This document shows, piece after piece, positions 1-4,484 of a stretch of DNA of 7,780 bases; within the stretch, counting starts at the first letter, position 1, and every line of letters starts with the position of its first letter. A program made the position numbers and the translations under genes. Origin of the DNA: Cyanobacteria bacterium M_surface_7_m2_040 (lineage in GTDB: Bacteria; Cyanobacteriota; Cyanobacteriia; PCC-6307; Cyanobiaceae); NCBI GenBank assembly GCA_016882555.1, contig VGPQ01000056.1, forward strand, positions 1 through 7,780. The letters run 5' to 3'. Below the pieces are notes generated by a model. It worked only from the letters and a program-made list of their open reading frames with translations. It was not told where the DNA came from and did no database searches.

Positions 1-282
1 ATTGTGAGGGCTGTCGGGCGCCTGCATCAGGGTTTGCAAACCCTGATGCAACAGCCTCCTGAGGCGGTTGCGCTGCACAGCGCGCTTGTGCACCTTGCTG
101 CTCACCACCACACCGCAACGCCAGGGAGATGGGGGTTGCGGGTCCTGGGGCTGGGGCAAGAGGGCAGCGTCGGCGGGCATCCAGCGCAGCACCATGGCCA
201 TGCCGTGGATCGCCCGACCACGCCGGTAAAGCGCGTCAAAGACCCGCTGCCCTCTGAGCCGGTGGGCCTGGGGCAGGGCCAA
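1..282 (-). CDS. rnpA: Ribonuclease P protein component, 3' end cut by window edge
   Basis: This is the protein subunit of RNase P, which helps the catalytic RNA remove 5' leaders from pre-tRNAs in the cytoplasm. The visible 94 residues show the family layout. An N-terminal stretch ALPQAHRLRGQRVFDALYRRG (residues 2-22) carries the aromatic substrate-cleft residues F15 and Y19. A beta segment CGVVVSSKV (56-64) follows, then the RNR signature KRAVQRNRLRR at 66-76. The family is usually about 115-130 residues, so some 25-35 C-terminal residues lie beyond the edge. I chose the TTG at 282-280 as start because it gives the expected N-terminus and no ATG or GTG is suitably placed upstream in frame. 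The gene begins 4 bp after the rpmH stop, which suggests coupling to L34 synthesis. A proline/glutamine-rich insert at residues 43-53 is lineage-specific. Family identity is secure; the TTG start is inferred. Confidence 0.9.
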   Translation of the reverse strand, partial: MALPQAHRLRGQRVFDALYRRGRAIHGMAMVLRWMPADAALLPQPQDPQPPSPWRCGVVVSSKVHKRAVQRNRLRRLLHQGLQTLMQAPDSPHN

Positions 283-286
283 CCGA

Positions 287-424
287 TCAGACGGCCAGAC
301 GAGCGCGCCCGCGGCGGCGACGGGCCTTGATCACCCGGCGGCCGGTGTGGGTGCGCATGCGCACGCGGAACCCGGAAACGCGCTTGCGCTTGCGGCTGGT
401 TCCCTCAAGGGTGCGCTTGGTCAT
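287..424 (-). CDS. rpmH: 50S ribosomal protein L34
   Basis: This is the small basic ribosomal protein L34, part of the large subunit in the cytoplasm. The 45-residue product has the full family signature: [15 protein letters not shown] at the start, [15 protein letters not shown] in the middle (residues 18-32) and an arginine-rich tail ending RARLAV. The TKRTLEGT opening replaces the KRTYQPS seen in many other bacteria and is the form I associate with marine-type cyanobacteria (memory, not a search). The ATG at 424-422 is the only sensible start. rnpA follows after 4 bp, the usual rpmH-rnpA pair. A promoter-like hexamer sits about 30 bp upstream in the 51-bp gap after the DUF2808 gene, so this pair may have its own promoter as well as read-through from upstream. 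Confidence 0.97.
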   Translation of the reverse strand: MTKRTLEGTSRKRKRVSGFRVRMRTHTGRRVIKARRRRGRARLAV

Positions 425-454
425 GGTCTCTGTTGCGAACGCGGCCAGTTGGGC

Positions 455-460
455 AATTTA
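455..460 (-). promoter_or_regulatory. Candidate -10 element for rpmH-rnpA
   Basis: On the minus strand TAAATT lies within TGATAAATTG, an AT-rich island in an otherwise GC-rich 51-bp gap between the DUF2808 stop and the rpmH ATG. It fits the TAnnnT core of bacterial sigma-70 promoters. A start site about 7 bp downstream would leave a leader of roughly 20-25 nt. No good -35 hexamer lies 16-18 bp upstream (that region is the end of the DUF2808 gene), which weakens the call. Confidence 0.4.
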
Positions 461-475
461 TCAGGCGAGCGCGCC

Positions 476-1129
476 TCAGTTGAAGGAGGGATCGATCTGA
501 ATCAGCCAACTGCCCAGATAGCCGGCCATCGGCACATCACCCGGCGCCTGGGCCAGGGCATTGAACTGATACATGCCGATGTTGAAGGGGTTGAAGATGT
601 TCATGTACACCCCGATCGTGCCTTTGTCAGAGACCGGTGTGTCCGGGAAAATCTCAATCGCCTTGCCGTCGGCCGCCAGCTCGACGGTGGCGGGAATCAC
701 TTCGTTGCAGCGGGTGCGCGAGAGCATGCCCCCCTCCGACATCTTGCAGAGCTTCACCTGCTTGGGGTCGATCTTGACGTCAAACGAGGGCGGAATCGTG
801 ACGCTCAACTTGAGGATGGCGGTCTTGCGGTCCTTGGGCTTGAGGATCAGGTAGTACTCCGACCGGCGCAGGCGCGACGTGTCGGTCATGAAGAAATAGA
901 GCTTGCGGTAATCGCGGGTGCTGTCCCAGCGGAACTCCATCAGGCCGGGCGTTCCCTGGGCGCGGGCGGGGTTCAACGCCGGCAGGGTCGTGGTCGTTGC
1001 CGCGACCAGGGCAATCCCGGCGGCGGCCGTGACGGTTTTCAGCAAGCTGGTCTTCAGCAAGGCGGTTTTCAGCAAACCGGTCTTCAGCAAGGGGGTCTTC
1101 AGCAAAGTCTTCAGCAGTCGGCTGGGCAT
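476..1129 (-). CDS. Secreted DUF2808 protein with repeated LLKT signal-peptide front
   Basis: This is a secreted protein of the DUF2808 family, a group seen mainly in cyanobacteria; its function is not known to me. From the ATG at 1129 the product is 217 residues. Residues 5-32 are six copies of LLKT, mostly spaced by one residue (P, G, A, S). A hydrophobic stretch at 33-52 follows, then an ARA signal-peptidase site (55-57) with likely cleavage before Q58. The mature domain covers about 62-213 and includes FRWDSTRDYRKLYFF, YYLILKPKDRK, IPPSFDVKI and the closing LGSWLIQID. Cysteines 128 and 141 could form a disulfide outside the cytoplasm. In-frame alternatives are ATG 1153 and GTG 1186; I prefer 1129 because the earlier starts only add residues before the basic n-region. 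None has a clear Shine-Dalgarno. The gene lies between aroH and rpmH on the same strand with no TA dinucleotide in the 85-bp upstream gap, so read-through from aroH is likely. Location may be periplasm, outer membrane or thylakoid lumen. Confidence 0.85.
   Translation of the reverse strand: MPSRLLKTLLKTPLLKTGLLKTALLKTSLLKTVTAAAGIALVAATTTTLPALNPARAQGTPGLMEFRWDSTRDYRKLYFFMTDTSRLRRSEYYLILKPKDRKTAILKLSVTIPPSFDVKIDPKQVKLCKMSEGGMLSRTRCNEVIPATVELAADGKAIEIFPDTPVSDKGTIGVYMNIFNPFNIGMYQFNALAQAPGDVPMAGYLGSWLIQIDPSFN
1036..1121 (-). repeat. 15-bp in-frame tandem repeat encoding LLKTx
   Basis: Plus-strand units TTTTCAGCAAGCTGG, TCTTCAGCAAGGCGG, TTTTCAGCAAACCGG and TCTTCAGCAAGGGGG run head to tail from 1036 to 1095. 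A 12-bp unit (1096-1107) and a degenerate last unit follow. The nine-base core (T/C)TTCAGCAA is nearly invariant while the last bases of each unit vary. On the coding (minus) strand this gives six LLKT copies in the n-region of the DUF2808 signal peptide. Both unit lengths are multiples of three, so gain or loss of units keeps the frame. Confidence 0.95.
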
Positions 1130-1138
1130 CACTCTGCA

Positions 1139-1159
1139 CCGAGAGAGCTCCATTCTCGG
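1139..1159 (-). repeat. Inverted repeat just upstream of DUF2808 start
   Basis: Perfect 6-bp arms CCGAGA and TCTCGG enclose a 9-base spacer. In the minus-strand transcript the hairpin would end 9 bases before the ATG at 1129 and would hold the alternative ATG at 1153 in its loop. It could influence which start is used, but a 6-bp stem in GC-rich DNA may be chance. Confidence 0.4.
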
Positions 1160-1214
1160 CAGTGAGGCAACCGGCGAAGCCGCCACTGTGGTCGGACGCC
1201 CATCTGGCGCGGCA

Positions 1215-1586
1215 TCAGGGGCCGGCGCGATCGGGCCTCAGCGCTGCCGCCTCCCGCAGGTAGGGGTGCACCGGATCGCGGCTGCCCTCGAGCCAGGCAT
1301 GGGCCAGCAGGCGGATGCAGCGGGGCAGATCGCCCTGCACAGCCATCTGCTGGCAATCCAGCAGGGAAACCCCATCCCAGCCCTGCAGCCGGCGGGCGAT
1401 GGCCGCCGGGAAGCAGGCATCGAGATCGGCCGTGACCGAGAAGGTCACCGACAGCAGCTGCTGGGCGCTGAGGGCATTGCGCTGCATCAGCGCCAGCACC
1501 AGCTCCTCCACGGCTGCACCGATGGCCTCCGGGGTATTGCTTGCCGCGGTGGTGGCCCCGCGCAGGGCGCGCAGCTCAAGGGTCAT
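1215..1586 (-). CDS. aroH: Chorismate mutase, AroH type
   Basis: This cytoplasmic enzyme rearranges chorismate to prephenate, the branch point to phenylalanine and tyrosine. The 123-residue product matches the monofunctional AroH family in length (about 115-130) and fold order. RGATTA at 9-14 supplies the first active-site arginine (R9, Bacillus subtilis R7). FSVTADLDACFPA at 49-61 and R65 (R63) follow, then CIR at 90-92 with R92 (R90), and HPYLREAAALRP at 107-118 with Y109 (Y108). Two substrate-pocket positions differ from B. subtilis: the equivalents of Cys75 and Glu78 are D77 and Q80 in the stretch LLDCQQM. I believe this DxQQM form is common in cyanobacteria, so it is probably not a loss of function. 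The ATG at 1586 overlaps the sppA stop as ATGA; a longer reading into sppA lacks family similarity. The gene is coupled to sppA and is followed by the DUF2808 gene after 85 bp. Confidence 0.93.
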   Translation of the reverse strand: MTLELRALRGATTAASNTPEAIGAAVEELVLALMQRNALSAQQLLSVTFSVTADLDACFPAAIARRLQGWDGVSLLDCQQMAVQGDLPRCIRLLAHAWLEGSRDPVHPYLREAAALRPDRAGP

Positions 1587-2395
1587 GGCCGGAACAACCA
1601 CAGGGGCTGGCCGCTCCAGGCCATCTCCAGGCTGATGGCCTCGCTCAGGGCGCGCCACTGGGCCCGCCCGGGCAACAGGCCGCCGAAGCGCTTCGGCGGC
1701 CGACCGAAGGTCACCGGCTTGGTCTTCTCGGGGTCGAGACCAGCCAGCTCGCAGGCCATGCGCCTGGCCAGCTCTTCGTCGCCCAGGGCATCCACCAGAC
1801 CGAGATCCCGGGCCTGGGCTCCGGTGAACACACGCCCGTCGGCGAAGGCGCGCACCGTGTCTTCACTGAGCTGGCGGCCGCTGGCGACAGCGCTCACAAA
1901 CTGGCCATAGCTGGCATCGATCAGCTCCTGCAGGAGCTGCCGTTCGGCTGGGGTGAGGGCGCGATCCGGCGCAAGGATGTCCTTGTAGAGACCGCTCTTG
2001 ACGGTCTCAAACTGGATGCCGATGCGCTCCAGCAGGCGGGAGAGGTTGTTGCCCCGCAGGATCACACCGATCGAACCGGTGATCGTGCCGGGATTGGCCA
2101 CGATCGTTTCGGCCGCCACACTGATGTAGACACCGCCCGAGGCGGAGATGTTGCCGAAGCTGGCGACCACGCGGCAGCCCTTCTCCCGCAGGCGGGTGAT
2201 GGCGGCATGGATCTCCTGGCTGTCGCCGACCGTGCCGCCGGGGCTGTCGATGCGCAGCAGCAGGGCAGGGCAGCCGCGCTCCTCGATCTGCCGCAGGGCC
2301 TTGAGCACCCGCTTGCGGGTTGGACCGGCGATCGGCCCTTCAACAACGAGGCGCGCCAGGGTGCGTTTGGCTTTGCGGCGCCAGGGCCAGGGCAT
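1583..2395 (-). CDS. sppA: Signal peptide peptidase SppA, short single-domain form
   Basis: This is a serine/lysine-dyad peptidase of the S49 (protease IV) family that degrades cleaved signal peptides and other membrane-associated peptides. The 270-residue protein is the short, single-domain form (compare the SppA2 class of cyanobacteria). Motifs in order are LLLRIDSPGGTVGDSQEIH (46-64), the nucleophile region NISASGGVYIS (82-92) with Ser86, GTITGSIGVI (103-112), and SGLYKDI (134-140) with the general base Lys138. The Ser-Lys spacing of 52 equals that of B. subtilis SppA (S147/K199). No N-terminal membrane helix is seen; the protein starts MPWPWRRKAKR, so it is cytosolic or peripherally bound through basic and tryptophan residues. 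The start at ATG 2395 is chosen because upstream codons are proline/alanine-rich shadow of the opposing transporter gene. Its stop overlaps the aroH start. It is transcribed divergently from the DMT transporter gene across 56 bp. Confidence 0.95.
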   Translation of the reverse strand: MPWPWRRKAKRTLARLVVEGPIAGPTRKRVLKALRQIEERGCPALLLRIDSPGGTVGDSQEIHAAITRLREKGCRVVASFGNISASGGVYISVAAETIVANPGTITGSIGVILRGNNLSRLLERIGIQFETVKSGLYKDILAPDRALTPAERQLLQELIDASYGQFVSAVASGRQLSEDTVRAFADGRVFTGAQARDLGLVDALGDEELARRMACELAGLDPEKTKPVTFGRPPKRFGGLLPGRAQWRALSEAISLEMAWSGQPLWLFRP

Positions 2396-2417
2396 CAGCA
2401 CGGGTTGCGTTCGCTGG

Positions 2418-2423
2418 ATCTTA
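2418..2423 (-). promoter_or_regulatory. Candidate -10 element for sppA-aroH
   Basis: TAAGAT on the minus strand, inside TTTTTAAGATCC, matches TAnnnT and is the only AT-rich patch in the 56-bp divergent gap. A start site about 7 bp downstream would leave a 5' leader of roughly 15 nt before the sppA ATG. No convincing -35 is seen at 16-18 bp. Confidence 0.35.
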
Positions 2424-2425
2424 AA

Positions 2426-2432
2426 AAGGAGG
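2426..2432 (+). promoter_or_regulatory. Shine-Dalgarno-like AAGGAGG, unusually far from start
   Basis: AAGGAGG is a near-perfect anti-16S match and the strongest such motif ahead of any gene here. It ends 19 nt before the first possible start of the transporter gene (GTG 2452). The usual spacing is 5-9 nt. No ATG, GTG or TTG lies between it and 2452 in that frame, and an in-frame TAA at 2422-2424 closes the frame upstream. It may be a weakly used site or chance. Confidence 0.35.
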
Positions 2433-2451
2433 TCAATCGCGGCGGTCGCCG

Positions 2452-3372
2452 GTGGTGCTGCGCTGGCTGCTGATGCTGCTGCCCTTTGCCCTCTGGGGCA
2501 CCGCCATGGCCGCGATGAAACCGCTGCTGGCCGGGGCGTCCTTCTGGTGGGTGGCCAGCCTGCGGCTGCTGCCGGCGGCCCTGGTGCTGCTGCTGGTGGC
2601 GGCGGGCCTGCGGCGATCCCTGCAGATCGATCGACGCGACTGGCCGTGGCTGGGGTTGTTCGCGCTGATCGATGCAACCCTGTTTCAGGGACTGCTGGTG
2701 CGGGGTCTGGAGCAGACCGGTGCGGGCCTGGGCTCGGTGCTGATCGACTCCCAACCCCTGCTGGTGGCCCTGTTGGCGCGAGGCCTGTTTGGCGAAGCGA
2801 TCAACCCGGTGGGCTGGTTGGGTCTGCTGCTGGGACTGCTGGGAATCCTCTGCCTGGGTCTGCCGGCCGGGCTGCTGCAGCGCTGGTGGCTGCAGGGGCC
2901 TCCCGTGATCGATCAACACGCCCTCAGCCATGGCGAGCTGTGGATGTTGGGGGCGGCCGCCGCCATGGCGGTGGGCACGGTGCTCTGCCGCTATGCCAGC
3001 CGCCACAGCGATCCAGTGGCCGTGACCGGCTGGCACATGCTGCTGGGGGGCCTGCCACTGCTGCTGGGGGCCGCGCTGGATCGCCACTCCACCCTGCTTC
3101 CGAATTGGACGCTCAGCCAATGGGGTCTGATGACCTATGCCTCACTGCTGGGCAGCGCCCTGGCCTATGGCCTGTTTTTCTGGTTTGCCAGCAGTGGTGA
3201 TCTCACCGGGTTCACGGCACTGACCTTCCTGACTCCGGTGTTTGCGCTGCTGAGCGGCGTGCTGGTGCTGCACGAATCGCTGCAACCACTGCAGTGGCTG
3301 GGTGCGGGCATCGCCCTGGTGAGTGTGCTGTTGATCAACCGCCGCCAACAGCTCTGGCGGCAACCGCCATGA
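2452..3372 (+). CDS. EamA/DMT-superfamily transporter, ten transmembrane helices
   Basis: This is an integral inner-membrane transporter of the drug/metabolite (EamA) superfamily; the substrate is unknown. The 306-residue protein has the typical duplicated layout of two five-helix halves, about residues 5-138 and 163-296, separated by a hydrophilic linker at 145-162. Each half closes with the family hallmark of a proline-led helix ending in glutamate: QPLLVALLARGLFGE (101-115) and TPVFALLSGVLVLHE (261-275). The early PFALWGTAMAAMK (11-23) is also characteristic. The start is one of two consecutive GTG codons at 2452 or 2455; an in-frame TAA at 2422 excludes anything much longer. Its stop overlaps the start of the GT4 gene as ATGA, so the two are translationally coupled. 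That neighbour and the following GT39 gene suggest a sugar-linked metabolite or lipid-carrier substrate (inference). It is divergent from sppA, and a shared control region is possible. Confidence 0.92.
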   Translation: MVLRWLLMLLPFALWGTAMAAMKPLLAGASFWWVASLRLLPAALVLLLVAAGLRRSLQIDRRDWPWLGLFALIDATLFQGLLVRGLEQTGAGLGSVLIDSQPLLVALLARGLFGEAINPVGWLGLLLGLLGILCLGLPAGLLQRWWLQGPPVIDQHALSHGELWMLGAAAAMAVGTVLCRYASRHSDPVAVTGWHMLLGGLPLLLGAALDRHSTLLPNWTLSQWGLMTYASLLGSALAYGLFFWFASSGDLTGFTALTFLTPVFALLSGVLVLHESLQPLQWLGAGIALVSVLLINRRQQLWRQPP

Positions 3373-4484
3373 ACATTCTTGTGGTCAACACCGCGGTCGG
3401 CCCCCTGGGCAGCGGCGCCGGTGGCGGGGTGGAGCGCACCCTGGGCTCGCTGGTGGCGGGGCTGCTGGAGCGCGGCCACGGGCTCACGGTGCTGACCGCC
3501 ACCGGCTCGCGGCTACCGCCGCGCTGCGAGGGAGCCGCGCTGTGGGTTGAACCAGGCACAGCCCAACCCAGCTGGCAGCACCAGCCCCCAGGCAGCGCGG
3601 TGCAGATCCCAGCCGACAGCTTGCTGGCGGCCCTGTGGCGCCGGGCCCTGGCCGAGCAGCAGCGCTTTGATGTGCTGCTCAACCTCGGCTACGACTGGCT
3701 TCCCCTGTGGCTCACCCCGGTGACCACCACGCCGCTGGCCCACCTGGTGAGCATGGGTTCGGTGAGCGCCGCCATGGATCAGCTGATCGCCCAGATCAGC
3801 CGCAGCCACCCGCGGCATCTGGCCTTCCACACCGCCAGCCAGGCCGCCGACTTTGACCTCAGCGCGCCCCCGGTGCTGCTGGGCAATGGCTTTGACCTGG
3901 ATCACTACACGTTTCAGCCCCAGCCCTTGCCGCAGCTGGGCTGGGCCGGGCGCATCGCCCCGGAGAAGGGTCTGGAGGATGCGGCGGCGGCGGCGGCGGT
4001 CCTGGGCCTGCCGCTGGTGGTGATGGGGCGGGTGGAAGACAGCGCCTACGCCGAGCGGGTGGCGGCATCGGTGCCGGCAGGAACCCTCCTCTGGAAGGGG
4101 TTCCTGGAACCCGAGGCGTTGCAGCAGGAGCTGGGCCGCTGCCAGGTGCTGCTCAACACCCCCAAGTGGAACGAAGCCTTCGGCAATGTGGTGGTGGAGG
4201 CGCTGGCCTGCGGCGTGCCGGTGGCCAGCTACGCCCGCGGCGGCCCGGGCGAACTGATCCAGGAGGGCCGCAACGGCGCCCTGGCCGAGCCCGATGTGGT
4301 GGCCTCGCTGGTGGCAGCCTGTCAGCGGGCGCTCGCCATCGAGCGGCAGCAGTGCCGCCGATGGGCCGAACAACACGCTTCCCTGGCGGGTCTGGCCACA
4401 CGGGTTGAAGCCTGGCTCGCGGCGCTGATGGGCCCGGCCGCAGCAGACCCGATAGGGTCCTTTAAGCGATCAGTGCGGGCGTGA
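3369..4484 (+). CDS. GT4-family glycosyltransferase, probably UDP-glucose:tetrahydrobiopterin glucosyltransferase-like
   Basis: This is a cytosolic GT-B fold, retaining glycosyltransferase of family GT4, 371 residues. The N-terminal domain opens with NILVVNTAVGPLGSG and a glycine-rich GAGGGVE loop (16-22). The C-terminal donor domain starts near GWAGRIAPEKG (191-201), with R195 and K200 as expected phosphate binders. It holds the EX7E motif at E269-E277 (EAFGNVVVE), then ACGVPVASYARGGPGELI (280-297). The combination of GPLGSG-GGGVE, LNLGYDWLPLWLTP (104-117), SMGSVSAAMDQ (128-138) and TPKWNEAFGN recalls, from memory, the cyanobacterial enzyme that adds glucose to tetrahydrobiopterin (BGluT). 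Family assignment is firm; the pterin substrate is a moderate-confidence inference. The ATG overlaps the transporter stop (ATGA), and its own stop overlaps the next start (GTGA). The last dozen residues, DPIGSFKRSVRA, look like translated spacer and contain a promoter-like site for the next gene. Confidence 0.85.
   Translation: MNILVVNTAVGPLGSGAGGGVERTLGSLVAGLLERGHGLTVLTATGSRLPPRCEGAALWVEPGTAQPSWQHQPPGSAVQIPADSLLAALWRRALAEQQRFDVLLNLGYDWLPLWLTPVTTTPLAHLVSMGSVSAAMDQLIAQISRSHPRHLAFHTASQAADFDLSAPPVLLGNGFDLDHYTFQPQPLPQLGWAGRIAPEKGLEDAAAAAAVLGLPLVVMGRVEDSAYAERVAASVPAGTLLWKGFLEPEALQQELGRCQVLLNTPKWNEAFGNVVVEALACGVPVASYARGGPGELIQEGRNGALAEPDVVASLVAACQRALAIERQQCRRWAEQHASLAGLATRVEAWLAALMGPAAADPIGSFKRSVRA
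4446..4459 (+). promoter_or_regulatory. Small inverted repeat with embedded -10-like TAGGGT before the ArnT-like gene
   Basis: GACCC-GATA-GGGTC forms a perfect 5-bp stem with a 4-base loop at the end of the GT4 gene and is followed by CCTTTAAG. Within it TAGGGT (4453-4458) fits TAnnnT and lies 22 bp before the GTG start of the next gene. It could be an internal promoter, a weak attenuator hairpin, or chance. No -35 is evident and the T-run is too short for an intrinsic terminator. Confidence 0.25.

Noticed and set aside
425..475. Replication origin near rpmH-rnpA
   Set aside because: In many bacteria this pair sits by dnaA/oriC, but no DnaA-box cluster is visible, the flanking genes are not dnaA/dnaN, and in cyanobacteria the linkage is usually absent.
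1036..1121. CRISPR-like or pentapeptide-repeat interpretation of the 15-bp repeat
   Set aside because: Units are contiguous without unique spacers, so this is not a CRISPR array. The LLKTx pattern lacks the A(D/N)Lxx consensus of pentapeptide repeat proteins.
2418..2440. TTGACC on the minus strand (2437-2432) as a -35 for sppA
   Set aside because: It lies only about 8 bp from the TAAGAT hexamer, far short of the 16-18 bp needed.
347..2473. Several long plus-strand open frames opposite DUF2808, aroH and sppA (for example 918-1910 and 1541-2473)
   Set aside because: They are antisense to genes with clear family motifs, have shadow-like Arg/Gly/Ala/Gln-rich composition typical of high-GC DNA, and show no domain. 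The VFSK and QQGG repeats in them only mirror the LLKT repeat.
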